Positions 1 to 9,074 of a stretch of 52,589 bases of DNA are shown in pieces (within the stretch, counting starts at the first letter, position 1; every line of letters begins with the position of its first letter). The notes below the pieces were generated by a model. That model did no database searches. It was given only the letters and a program-made list of their open reading frames with translations, and was not told the DNA's origin. Source of the stretch: an uncultured Eggerthellaceae bacterium (GTDB taxonomy: Bacteria > Actinomycetota > Coriobacteriia > Coriobacteriales > Eggerthellaceae); assembly GCA_934623455.1 (NCBI GenBank), contig CAKTVK010000003.1, forward strand, positions 1 to 52,589. Reading direction: 5' to 3'. Made by a program: the position numbers and the translations under genes.

Positions 1-968
1 CGGCCGGTGAATTCATCGACGATCTTGACTTCGCCATCCACCACAACGTAATCCTTGTCGCGATGGAACAGGAACTGGGCGCGCAACGCCTGCTGCAGAT
101 GGTTTGCCAGACTACCGGATTCATCTGCGTAAATGTCTTCGATGCCCAGCATGTTCTCAACACGCGTCAGACCCGTTTCGGTGGTGGTAATGGTGCGCTT
201 TGCCTCGTCCATATCGAAGTCTTCATCTTGGACCAACGCCGGCATTACGCGCGCGAACTTCTTGTACGTGTCCGCCGCCTGAGTGCCCACGCCGGAAATG
301 ATAAGCGGCGTACGCGCTTCGTCGATCAGGATGGAGTCCACTTCGTCCACCACGGCAAACGCATGGCCGCGCTGCACGCGATTATCGGCGCGCGCCACCA
401 TGTTGTCACGCAGGTAGTCGAAACCGAATTCGGAGTTCGTGCCATACGTCACATCGGCCTTATACGCGGGAATGCGCTGCGCGGGCGTCATGCCGGCCTG
501 GATCAGGCCCACTTCCATGCCCATGAAGCGATAGATGCGGCCCATCCACTGGCTGTCGCGGCGGGCCAGGTAGTCGTTGACGGTAACAATGTGAACGTTT
601 TTCCCGGGAAGAGCGTTCAGATAACCGGCAAGCGTGGAAACAAGCGTTTTACCTTCGCCGGTTTTCATTTCGGCAATCTGGCCTTCGTGCAGGGCCATAC
701 CACCAATAAGCTGCACATCGAAGTGGCGCATGCCCGTTGCGCGAACGCTTGCCTCGCGCACGGCGGCGAACGCTTCTGGCAGCAAGTCGTCAAGCGTTTC
801 GCCCGCGGCTAAGCGCTCGCGAAACTCCACGGTCTTGTGGGCAAGTTCCGCATCGGAAAGCGCCTGCATGCTGGGTTCCAACGCGTTGATTTTGCCAACG
901 GTTTCCTGGTAGCCTTTCAGCTGTTTCCCTTCACCAAAGCTCAAGAGCTTAGAGAAAAAACCTGACAT
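1..968 (-). CDS. secA: Protein translocase subunit SecA, N-terminal part
   Basis: SecA is the ATPase that drives preproteins through the SecYEG channel at the cytoplasmic membrane. Reading leftward from the ATG at 968, the first 322 codons are present and the rest lies beyond the left edge. The translation shows the family's start (MSGFFSKLLSFG), the Walker A region as AEMKTGEGKT, the DYLARRD block, FGFDYLRDNM and the DEVDSILIDEARTPL helicase block, in the normal order of NBD1. It then enters the preprotein cross-linking domain. An AGAAAGGGA ribosome site sits a few bases upstream of the ATG. The gene follows the BTAD regulator on the same strand after a 450-bp gap, so it probably has its own promoter. 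The family call is very secure; completeness cannot be judged. Confidence 0.97.
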   Translation of the reverse strand, partial: MSGFFSKLLSFGEGKQLKGYQETVGKINALEPSMQALSDAELAHKTVEFRERLAAGETLDDLLPEAFAAVREASVRATGMRHFDVQLIGGMALHEGQIAEMKTGEGKTLVSTLAGYLNALPGKNVHIVTVNDYLARRDSQWMGRIYRFMGMEVGLIQAGMTPAQRIPAYKADVTYGTNSEFGFDYLRDNMVARADNRVQRGHAFAVVDEVDSILIDEARTPLIISGVGTQAADTYKKFARVMPALVQDEDFDMDEAKRTITTTETGLTRVENMLGIEDIYADESGSLANHLQQALRAQFLFHRDKDYVVVDGEVKIVDEFTG

Positions 969-1418
969 ATAAAGTCCCTTTCTTTCGGACTATCGAGCCG
1001 CGGGCACATTGCGTGCAGCGGGCGCGAGCGCAGCGGATGTAGGTGCGAAAACGCGCAAGAAATGCTTATCGGCGGCCGTTGCCTATTCGCATGAAACCAG
1101 CAGTCCACAAGCTCATACAAGGGTCAGGTAAGGCGTCGATAGGGGCAAAGCGCTCTTTTGGAAAAGCAAATGCCACAACCCGCACACACTACTCACATAA
1201 TAAATAACTTGCCTACTATACCACGAGCGCGCTTTCGTCTTTTTTAGCAGCAGAAAATCCATAGCTTGAAATGCGGCGAAGTAACGCGAAACGGTAGAGC
1301 ACGGACGCGGCGGACACGGCAGGCGCGGGCGGTTGCAGCAGACGCGAGAAAGCACGAACACGGGTGGCGCGAAATGACGCCGCCGGGCGCGCCCTACCGG
1401 CGCCAGACCCTTCCCCAC
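969..1418. other. Intergenic region between the BTAD regulator and secA
   Basis: There are 450 bases without a supportable gene. The right part is GC-rich and repetitive in GCG/CGC words, and the part around 1190-1260 is AT-rich and holds the possible secA promoter. Short reading frames on either strand lack ribosome sites and resemble no family. No RNA gene is recognised. Confidence 0.5.
1215..1220 (-). promoter_or_regulatory. Possible extended -10 promoter for secA
   Basis: Read on the minus strand this is TATAGT preceded by TGG, which fits an extended -10 box (TGnTATAnT). No convincing -35 is seen 16-18 bases further up. Transcription would start near 1208 and give a leader of about 240 nt before secA. 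This is a pattern match only. Confidence 0.3.
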
Positions 1419-4088
1419 CTAGCGGGCGCCGCCAAGTGCCTGTTCGTACAAGGCGCAGATGGCAGGCGATGGCTTAACGCCCAGCTGCTCGGCCAGAAAA
1501 CGCTGGCAGCCCAAAAACGTGTTGAGCGCGCTTACGCTTTGGCCCAGGCTTATTTGGGACTGCATGATTAGCCCGCAGGCGTCTTCGCGCTCGGGGGAAC
1601 GCCGGCTCACTTCTTTTGCGTATTGCAGCGCTAAAAGGATATCGCCGCGATCGAAAAGCGCCTGGGCGGCCGTCATAAGCGCGTCGTTTATCTGCTCGGT
1701 CACGGCACAGCAATACCGTGCGATGCATTCGTTTTCGGGCGCGCCCGGCAGCATCTCTCCTGAAAAATGCTGCGTGAGCTGCAAAAACGCACGGTCCCAC
1801 TGGTCTTGCGTGCAAGCAGCATCGCGCAAACACCGGCACAAAAGCTCGGCTTCTTGGGCATCGCAGTCAACCAGCGCGCTGTCAAGCCGATACGAGCCGG
1901 CCGATCGGATAAGGTACGGACAACTGCCATCATCCAGGCGCAAACCTTGACGCAAATCGCTCCAAACGGCATGGAAATTGCGGCGCGCGCAGCTCAAGGG
2001 GCTTTCGGGCCACAGCAGCTCAACCAGGTAATCGCGATTGAAGCCGCGCCCTTTTTCCGAGGCAAGAATCGCCAACAAAACAATGGATTTCTTGCGCTTG
2101 AAGCTGCGCGCATCAAGCGTGCGCGAACCGATATTCGCCGAGAAACATCCCCACAAGTTCACATGCAAATGGGGAATGGGGACAACATGATAATCCCAGG
2201 TAGATTCCCTGGTTCGAGACTTTTCTTGCTTGGATGGCTTCTGCACGTTGCTTAGCGCTTGCGTGATGTTTCGCTGCAGCTTTTGGGGAAGATCCACACC
2301 GGGAAGAGCAATTGCACCAGTCAGCGCATCGGCAAACTTTCGCTTAAGCGAATCGTCGAAGGCATTGGACGCATCTTGGACGCACCAACAAGCAACAATA
2401 AGCGCTGCCAGAAGGTTTTGATACGCCCGCGGCTCCTGCACCAAAGGAGCAGGCGTTGGATGCTCAGCGAACCACCGCGTTGCTTCCTGCAACATGTGAA
2501 GTGCAGTAGCGGGCGCGGTCGCAACGTTTGCCCCTTCGCTAGCAGCACTTTCACCTGCACCTTCGTGCGCAGTAGGCACGGCTTCCCCCTTGCGCGCGAC
2601 GGCCTGTGCGGTGGCTTCGTCATCGGAGACAGCACGCGTCCCTTCGATCGCCGCATCAACAAGTTCGCCAAAGCCCACTTCATCGGGCGCACCCGAAAAC
2701 GCCAGCGCATATGCGAAAAAGAGGAGCTTGACCTGCCACGATGCAAGCAAGCCGCGCTCTTTCGCTTGAGCCAATAAATGACCCGACATCGCTTTTATCG
2801 CATCTGCCTCATCTGTCATCTCATCAGGCGAAACGGCTTTGGCGCGCAGGGCAAGAGCGGCATACAGGCAACGCGCCTCCAGCGAAAGCCGCTCATTTGC
2901 ACAGCTCGCCCACAAGCGATCCGCGTCAAGCGCGACATCGGTTGCCTCCTCCCCTACGGTGCGCGCGAACAGTGCCGCTGCTACTAGCGCTCCATCATTG
3001 GCCGGACAGGCGCAAGCAAGCTTTTCCACCATGCGCTCAAATGCATCAGGAGCCGAAAGCGCCCAAGAAAGCGCCTGCTCAGTGGCAACTCGTTTTTGCT
3101 CAACCCGGGTCAGCAGAGCAAGAGCCGCCGAACACGCACGATCGGAATTCCCCGTTGCCAGCAACGCATCAACAAAGCAACGCGCATAGGTATGCACGCC
3201 TTCATCTTCCAGAAACGAAATCGTCTCGGCGCACAGCGGCATCACTACCCGGTCGAACAGCGCATCATCGCAGGTAAGCGTCTCGTAACAACCCTTCGCA
3301 TCGTCATACGCGAAATAGGGATACTGCCGCACCAGCCGCGCAAGAGAAGGCGTCAGGTCAACGGGCAGCGCCGGCAGCATGGTAGCCGGCAGCGAACCTG
3401 CCCCGAAAAGAAGCAACCCCGCCAGCACGTCTTCTACGGGAAGCTCGTCAAGAGCGAACCCGCGAACCAAAAGAAACGCACCCTGGTCTTCTCCCCAGTT
3501 TATTGCGGGAATACGCGCAATAAACCCGCTCTGGACACAGCTGTCTTCTTGAACCGCGTGCGCCGATTCCTTCGCGTACGTGCTTGCAAGATCCTGCTCG
3601 GAGCTCTGCACGAGCAGCGCCTTACTGCTTGCAACGGCGTTCCAAGCGCTGCCTTTCGCGAAGCTTTCCGCGCACACGGGCGTGGAACAGGCAAGGACTT
3701 CGCAGCCAGCGACAAGCAAATTACTTGCACATTCCGCGAACGCCTTTGCCTGCGCGGGACTCAACGACGGAACGTCATCGAATACCACCAGCGCAGCTTC
3801 GGAGTCGCGTTGGTGGATAAGCTGGTCAAGCGTGCCTTCGTTGAGTGCGCGCAAGAAGCGCAAATCCTGGCAGTCCAGCCAAAACACGTGCCAAAAGGAA
3901 AAGACAAGGGAGGCATACTGAGCGGCAAGCATCGACTTGCCGAAGCCCGTTGGTGCCACCAGCAGACGTGCGTCAGTGCGAGCGGAAAGCAGCTTGGCAA
4001 CCAAAAAACGGCGTGATTTCATTCCGCAGTCCTCTAACACGGACGGAACAGTACCTCGGCACGCTGCGCTATTGATATAAGTTTCCAT
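1419..4088 (-). CDS. Large ATPase-type transcriptional regulator with winged-helix and BTAD domains
   Basis: The predicted protein has 889 aa. The chosen start, ATG at 4088, has an excellent AAGGAGGAA ribosome site six bases upstream; an in-frame start 55 codons earlier lacks one. The N-terminal third is a STAND/MalT-like NTPase: Walker A APTGFGKS at about residues 45-52 and a Walker B-like LVVFDDV near 100. A helical middle region follows. The C-terminus carries an OmpR-type winged helix (RSFKRKKSIVLLAILASEKG...LVELLWPE) followed by a BTAD tetratricopeptide-like domain ending in QLGVKPSPAICALYEQAL. This is the SARP/MalT-like design of large signal-integrating activators. Target genes are not evident. 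Two near-identical palindromes lie just upstream (4163-4198) and suggest autoregulation. The neighbours, a tail-anchored hypothetical and secA, say little about its role. Confidence 0.85.
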   Translation of the reverse strand: METYINSAACRGTVPSVLEDCGMKSRRFLVAKLLSARTDARLLVAPTGFGKSMLAAQYASLVFSFWHVFWLDCQDLRFLRALNEGTLDQLIHQRDSEAALVVFDDVPSLSPAQAKAFAECASNLLVAGCEVLACSTPVCAESFAKGSAWNAVASSKALLVQSSEQDLASTYAKESAHAVQEDSCVQSGFIARIPAINWGEDQGAFLLVRGFALDELPVEDVLAGLLLFGAGSLPATMLPALPVDLTPSLARLVRQYPYFAYDDAKGCYETLTCDDALFDRVVMPLCAETISFLEDEGVHTYARCFVDALLATGNSDRACSAALALLTRVEQKRVATEQALSWALSAPDAFERMVEKLACACPANDGALVAAALFARTVGEEATDVALDADRLWASCANERLSLEARCLYAALALRAKAVSPDEMTDEADAIKAMSGHLLAQAKERGLLASWQVKLLFFAYALAFSGAPDEVGFGELVDAAIEGTRAVSDDEATAQAVARKGEAVPTAHEGAGESAASEGANVATAPATALHMLQEATRWFAEHPTPAPLVQEPRAYQNLLAALIVACWCVQDASNAFDDSLKRKFADALTGAIALPGVDLPQKLQRNITQALSNVQKPSKQEKSRTRESTWDYHVVPIPHLHVNLWGCFSANIGSRTLDARSFKRKKSIVLLAILASEKGRGFNRDYLVELLWPESPLSCARRNFHAVWSDLRQGLRLDDGSCPYLIRSAGSYRLDSALVDCDAQEAELLCRCLRDAACTQDQWDRAFLQLTQHFSGEMLPGAPENECIARYCCAVTEQINDALMTAAQALFDRGDILLALQYAKEVSRRSPEREDACGLIMQSQISLGQSVSALNTFLGCQRFLAEQLGVKPSPAICALYEQALGGAR

Positions 4089-4162
4089 GAAATTCCTCCT
4101 TTTTGCGGGGTTGTCTGGTAGCACGGACAATACCCACGCGCAAGAGGGGAAACAATAAAAAG

Positions 4163-4198
4163 GGTGTTGATCAACACCTGAGCGGCTGTTGCTCAACA
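4163..4198. promoter_or_regulatory. Double palindromic operator upstream of the BTAD regulator
   Basis: A perfect 16-bp palindrome, GGTGTTGATCAACACC (4163-4178), is followed by a second copy of its core, TGTTGCTCAACA (4187-4198). The core TGTTGNNCAACA therefore occurs twice with centres 22 bp apart, about two helical turns. It lies 75-125 bp before the start codon of the regulator and has no U-tract. This is what a two-dimer operator looks like; the bound protein is unknown, but self-regulation is the simplest guess. Confidence 0.6.
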
Positions 4199-4353
4199 CC
4201 TTTTCGGTTGAATTTTTTTGGATAGATGGCAAAATGCGATGAAAAAACCGCATGCCGCAATCAGACGTTTTCAGCAGCCCGGCAAACGCCGGCGGGCAGA
4301 AAATCGTTCAAGGAGCCAAAGCGCCGCTTGCGCGAACCCAAGGGGACTCAGCT

Positions 4354-4821
4354 TTACACTAAAACAAGATACGCCACTAAAACGGCAACGCCCACAACCG
4401 CCGCAGCGATAATGATTTTCTGCAAAAGCGGCATAGGCTCACCCAACAGGTCTTCGGCAGTTTGCTCATGCTCGCTGTTGCGCTGTTTCTTCTGGCGCTT
4501 GGCCGCACTTGTTGCCGCTGCCTCCCCTGCTTCCGTGCCCGATACATCACGCGGGGCGCCAGCAGGCGCCCCTGCAGCAGCACGCATATCGGCATCCGAG
4601 TTGCTTTCCGCAACAGGCACACCAAAGCCTCCCTCTGCAGCTACGTCGTAAAAAGAAGCCACTTCATCTGCGATTTCTTTTGCGTCTTCGTAAGTTTCCG
4701 CAACAGCGGAAACCTTGTTTCGAAGCGCTGTCGGAGCAGACGCGGCCGCCGCAGCACCTACAACAAACACTTCCTCTTCGTCGTCTTCGAAAGAAATATG
4801 ATTATAGGTATCTTGAGCCAT
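4354..4821 (-). CDS. Hypothetical tail-anchored membrane protein
   Basis: The predicted protein has 155 aa. The start at 4821 is preceded by a strong AAAGGAGGA site. I do not recognise a family. The N-terminus is acidic (SFEDDEEEVFVVG), the middle is Ala/Glu/Gly-rich and looks disordered, then comes a basic patch (AAKRQKKQR), and the C-terminus ends in one hydrophobic helix of about 21 residues (IIIAAAVVGVAVLVAYLVLV). That arrangement predicts a C-tail-anchored protein with its bulk in the cytoplasm. It is transcribed toward the BTAD regulator, with about 265 bases and the double palindrome between them. Confidence 0.75.
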   Translation of the reverse strand: MAQDTYNHISFEDDEEEVFVVGAAAAASAPTALRNKVSAVAETYEDAKEIADEVASFYDVAAEGGFGVPVAESNSDADMRAAAGAPAGAPRDVSGTEAGEAAATSAAKRQKKQRNSEHEQTAEDLLGEPMPLLQKIIIAAAVVGVAVLVAYLVLV

Positions 4822-5691
4822 AACGGCCGTCCTCCTTTAATCTTGCTACTCATTACGGGCTGCCAGCGCAACCGGTTGTCCACAGCTTGCCACAGCTCAA
4901 CCGCCGCTTCTACGCTGGCCGAACGAAGTTCCGGCGCAGTTCATCATTGCCTTGATCCTTCGCCATTATAGCTACTCGCCCGCCGCGCGCATTCCTGAAG
5001 CCGGCCGCTTCAGCCATTTACCATTTTATTTCAACCGGAGAGACGCATGCGTTGTTGAAACATCGAACTGACCGAGGTCGGAAAACGGCCATAATCGAAA
5101 AAACGGGCTCAAACCGATGCGGCACGACTTTGATAACAGCCAGCCAGTGCGTCCAATCGCCAAAAACAAGAAATCACGGGCACCGACACGAGTCGAGCCC
5201 TTCGAGAAAAGCAGTTTGTCGTTTTTTTGCCATAAAAGTGCAAAATATGCCTGTTCGGGGTAGGTGCAGGAAGCAAATAAGACGCCGCAAATGCTGCTTA
5301 TCGCCTTTCGAGTGCGACTTTCGTGACGTTTCCCCAGGTCGCAATTATTCGACGCTCTTTAGCATCACCATCACAGACGCCGCTACCACCCCGAACAGGA
5401 ATATTTTGCACATTGGCCCTTATTTTTTGACAAGATGCCGCGCGCATGCGATGCAGGAAGCACAAAGCCACTGCGATTCGAATCGCAACGCGCGAAACCA
5501 TGGGCAAAAGCAGCGCACATACACCAAATCCGCAAGTAATTCAAATCGTGTCACGCAGCAACCCACGGAACGCAGCGCAAAATCACGCGCGAAGCGGCAG
5601 AGCACGCCAATCGCAAAGAACTGTTGCATCTGCATTGCGCTTTGAGGGAAAATTGCAGGCGGAAAAAACATCGACACCGAAAGGCAAAGAT
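4822..5691. other. Long intergenic region between divergent genes, holding inverted-repeat element A
   Basis: There are 870 bases between the tail-anchored protein and the M16C peptidase. It contains the inverted-repeat element at 5211-5437. Just to its left, around 5049-5215, is a possible degenerate relative: it begins with GTTGTTGAAAC, carries CTGACCGAGGTCGG, and has a weak inverted counterpart near 5181-5210. No gene or RNA family is recognised. In-frame codons upstream of 5692 are open but run through the repeat element and are not counted as coding. Confidence 0.6.
5211..5437. repeat. Inverted-repeat element A (TTGTCG-ended, TTCGGGG core)
   Basis: Each arm begins TTGTCG/TTGTCA followed by an A/T run, and then carries GTGCAAAATAT, one variable base and CCTGTTCGGGGT. 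The two arms match at 23 of 24 inner positions in inverted orientation, about 130 bp apart. The same core occurs inverted in the element at 29246-29471, and the inner right-hand sequence (CCAGGTCGC and onward) is also related. No reading frame spans it. It is called a repeat because of this second copy. Confidence 0.8.
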
Positions 5692-8600
5692 ATGGTTGAG
5701 CATACAATCGACGAATCGGCCGAAACGCGCGAAGAGGAACGTGTCCTTAAGGAGACGCTGGAAAAAACGGGGTTTACGCTCGCAAATACCACCGACGTTT
5801 CTGAAATTGGCGCGCGCGCCTACGTGACGCGCCACGAAAAAACGGCCGCACGTCTGCTGTTCCTGAAAAGCGACGATGCAAACAAAGCATTTTCTATTTC
5901 GTTTCGCACGCCTCCGCAAGATAGCACCGGCGTGTTTCACATTCTTGAGCATTCCGTTCTATGCGGCTCGAAAAAATACCCGGTCAAAGAGCCGTTCGTA
6001 AACCTTTTGAAAACATCGATGCAGACGTTTTTGAACGCTATGACGTTTCCCGATAAAACAATGTATCCCGTTGCCAGCACGAACGACCAGGACCTTTTGA
6101 ACTTGACCGATGTGTACCTTGACGCGGTGTTTCACCCAGCCATCTATGAGAAGGAAACCATCTTCCAGCAGGAAGGCTGGCACTACGAGCGCGCAGGGGC
6201 AGACGCGGGCGCTAGCGCGACAGCGGACACGGGTGCACTCGAAGCGGCAGATGCTGAAGCTGCGGAGAAAACGGAAGATGCGGCAACCGAAAGAGCCGAA
6301 GCGAGCGACGCAAACGCTGCACCTGCAAGCGACGCTACAAAAGCCGCACCGCAGCTTTCCATCAACGGCGTGGTCTACAACGAGATGAAAGGCGCGCTCT
6401 CTGAGCCCGAGGAAATGTTGTGCGACCTGATCAACGCGGGGCTCTTCCCCGACTCTCCGTACGGCTTTGAGTCCGGCGGTCTGCCTTCGGACATTCCCAA
6501 CTTGACTTACGAGCAGTTCCTTGATGAGCATCGCCGGCATTACCGCCCCGACAACAGCTACATCATTTTGTATGGCGACATCGACCTGCTACCTATGCTT
6601 ACCTTGATTGACCAGCACCTTTACGCCGCGCAACCCGAAAGTGGCGCAGGAGGCGGAAACGGCAAAAACAGCTCGGACAACGCAGGCGACACCGCTTTGC
6701 AGGCGCGCACCATTGCGCACCAGGCGCCCGTGATGTCGCTGGGCGGCACGCTTTCCATGGACATCTCCCAGGAAAATGCCTGCTGCGGCATTGGCTACGT
6801 TCTGGGCGAGGCGTGCGATTTCACACGTATAAACGCCATGGGCGTGCTCATTGACGCTCTATGCGGCTCGAACGAAGCGCCGCTAAAACGCGCGCTACTT
6901 GACGAAGGCGTTGCCGACGACATTGACTTCGTTCTGCGCGACAGCATGGCGCAGCCCTACGTTTTGGCGTACGCGAAGGGCATTGAACCAGGTGCGCTGT
7001 CTACATTCCACCAGCTTGTGACGAACCACATTGCAGCCCTGGTGGAAGGCGGCATTGACCCCGAGCTTATTGAGGCGGCGCTCTCTCATGAGGAATTCTT
7101 GCTGCGCGAACGCGATTTCGGATACGCCGACGGCGTGATAAACGCCATGAGCGCACTGGCCGGCTGGCTCTACGATGACGATTGCCCCGTTGAGGGCCTG
7201 CGTTACGAGAAATGCTTCGCCTACCTGCGCGAACAGCTCTCCCAGGGCTATTTTGAGCAACTTGCGCGCGAAGTGTTCCTGCAAAACAACCATGTGGCAT
7301 CGGGAGAAATCCTGGTAGCAGGCGCGCCGAATACCGCCGAGGCCGAGCGCTTGGAAAAAGCTGCCGCAAACATGGGTGCGGAAGGATTCGCTGCTGTAGA
7401 CGCCACCGTGAAAACTCTGCGCGACGCCCAAGAGCAGCCCGATGACCCCGCCGCCGTGGCCGCCCTTCCCCAGCTTTCGCCGAAAGACATCACCGACGCA
7501 AAGCCGTGGGGCGCTTACGGCCTGGACGAAAACGCACCTGTTCCCTGCTTGCGCCATCATTTGGAAACGCATGGCATTACGTACCTGCAGCTTTATTACA
7601 ACATGGACGCCATTCCATTCGACCAGCTGCCTTATACCGCAGTTCTTGCGTTCGTCATGGGCAAGCTTGCCACGCAGCGTTGGAGCGCGGCGCAGTTGGA
7701 CACGCTGGTTCAAAGCAAGCTGGGCGCGCTGACTTTCGCCCCGAAAGTCGTGAGCAGCGATGATGACCCGCACGCCTTCACGTTGTCTTTAGGCGTGGGC
7801 GCATCGTGCCTTGAGATGAAAACAGCCGAAGCGCTGGATATCATTGGCGAGATTGCGACTCATACCGATTTTACCGACACGGCGCGCATTAAGGACATTT
7901 TGACGCAACTGCGCATCCAGCTTGAGCAGATGTTTATCGGTGCAGGTCACAGCGTTGCCATGGAGCGCATATGCTCATATCTGCGCGAAGGAGCCCTGGT
8001 GTCACAGCAAGTAAGCGGCATTGACTTGTACGTGTTCCTGAAGGATTTGTTGGCGCATTTCGATGAACGCGCAAACGAACTTTCCGCTAAGCTCCAAGCG
8101 ATGGCGACCATCATCTTTGACCCTCGCAACGTGCTGGCAAGCTTCACGGGCACACAAGCGGCATACGAAACGTTCCTGCGCGCGTTGAGCGACACGGGCT
8201 GCCTGGGCGCCCCCACCAGCGCAGGCGCAGGCGATAAACCGGAGCGCGCCTTGGCAGTACCCCGCCCCACCATCAAGAAAGAAGCGTTCATTGTTCCCGC
8301 AGATGTTACCTACACTGCCTGCGGACACGACCGTCGCTTGCTGGACGACGCGCTGCCTTACCACGGATCGCAGCTCATTGTTGCGAACGCATGCTCGCTG
8401 GATTTCATCTGGAACGAAGTACGCGTAAAGGGCGGCGCTTACGGCGGCGGCCTGCGCGTTCCCGCGAAAAACGACATCATGTTCTACTCGTATCGCGACC
8501 CGCGCATTGATGAAACGATTGAACGCTACCGCGCCACGGCCGATTGGCTGCGCAACTTCACGCCTTCTGCGCGCGAGTTCGACGGCTACGTGGTAAGCAG

Positions 8601-8853
8601 CGTGGCGGCGTTGGATAACCCCCAGAAGCCGCGTCCGATGATTGTTGCCCAGAACAACGCGTTCCTGCAAGGACGTGCAGCCGACTTCCGTCTGCAGTGC
8701 CGCAGCGAAGTGCTGGAAAGCACGCCAGAGACGGTGCGCACCTTCGCCGATACACTGGAAGCTGCGGCAAACAAGGAAAGCGTGTGCACCATTGGCAATC
8801 GTGCCATCATTGAAAACGCAAAGACGGAATTCAACACGATAGAGCTGTTCTAA
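5692..8853 (+). CDS. M16C-family zinc metallopeptidase (PreP/falcilysin-like)
   Basis: The predicted protein has 1053 aa. It is a large double-chamber M16C peptidase that degrades peptides in the cytoplasm or at the envelope. The inverted zinc motif HxxEH is present as HILEHSVLCG near residue 83, and the downstream glutamate region appears as NEMKGALSEPEE. The C-terminal half keeps the arrangement seen in presequence peptidase (KGGAYGGG near residue 915). The start at 5692 follows AAAGG; upstream in-frame sequence is mostly repeat element. Oddities: an Ala/Asp/Glu-rich insert of about 55 residues (roughly 167-222) separates the HxxEH part from the glutamate motif, and a Gly/Asn/Ser-rich insert sits near residue 320. 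Both are absent from typical family members as I know them. It stands alone, 221 bp before sufC. Confidence 0.9.
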   Translation: MVEHTIDESAETREEERVLKETLEKTGFTLANTTDVSEIGARAYVTRHEKTAARLLFLKSDDANKAFSISFRTPPQDSTGVFHILEHSVLCGSKKYPVKEPFVNLLKTSMQTFLNAMTFPDKTMYPVASTNDQDLLNLTDVYLDAVFHPAIYEKETIFQQEGWHYERAGADAGASATADTGALEAADAEAAEKTEDAATERAEASDANAAPASDATKAAPQLSINGVVYNEMKGALSEPEEMLCDLINAGLFPDSPYGFESGGLPSDIPNLTYEQFLDEHRRHYRPDNSYIILYGDIDLLPMLTLIDQHLYAAQPESGAGGGNGKNSSDNAGDTALQARTIAHQAPVMSLGGTLSMDISQENACCGIGYVLGEACDFTRINAMGVLIDALCGSNEAPLKRALLDEGVADDIDFVLRDSMAQPYVLAYAKGIEPGALSTFHQLVTNHIAALVEGGIDPELIEAALSHEEFLLRERDFGYADGVINAMSALAGWLYDDDCPVEGLRYEKCFAYLREQLSQGYFEQLAREVFLQNNHVASGEILVAGAPNTAEAERLEKAAANMGAEGFAAVDATVKTLRDAQEQPDDPAAVAALPQLSPKDITDAKPWGAYGLDENAPVPCLRHHLETHGITYLQLYYNMDAIPFDQLPYTAVLAFVMGKLATQRWSAAQLDTLVQSKLGALTFAPKVVSSDDDPHAFTLSLGVGASCLEMKTAEALDIIGEIATHTDFTDTARIKDILTQLRIQLEQMFIGAGHSVAMERICSYLREGALVSQQVSGIDLYVFLKDLLAHFDERANELSAKLQAMATIIFDPRNVLASFTGTQAAYETFLRALSDTGCLGAPTSAGAGDKPERALAVPRPTIKKEAFIVPADVTYTACGHDRRLLDDALPYHGSQLIVANACSLDFIWNEVRVKGGAYGGGLRVPAKNDIMFYSYRDPRIDETIERYRATADWLRNFTPSAREFDGYVVSSVAALDNPQKPRPMIVAQNNAFLQGRAADFRLQCRSEVLESTPETVRTFADTLEAAANKESVCTIGNRAIIENAKTEFNTIELF

Positions 8854-9074
8854 CGGCACCACGGCGGTTTTTTGCGGGTGGCACGCGCTGCCGTGACACT
8901 CCTCGGGTTGCGACAAGGGCCGTCCCGCACTGCTGCACGACGCACGCAAACACCGCTCCGCGCCGTCCGCAAAACCGCAAACGCAAGAACACTTTAGCAA
9001 CAAACGCGCCGCAAGCAGCCAAATGCGCTAAACTTGTCAGCGTCAAACATTAAATGAGAAAGGGAGAAACAATT

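Noticed and set aside
63..812. A 249-codon open frame on the plus strand
   Set aside because: Antisense of secA, whose minus-strand translation is unmistakable.
1113..1418. A 101-codon minus-strand frame just before secA
   Set aside because: No ribosome site, very Arg/Pro/Cys-rich and non-family-like, and it crosses the probable secA promoter.
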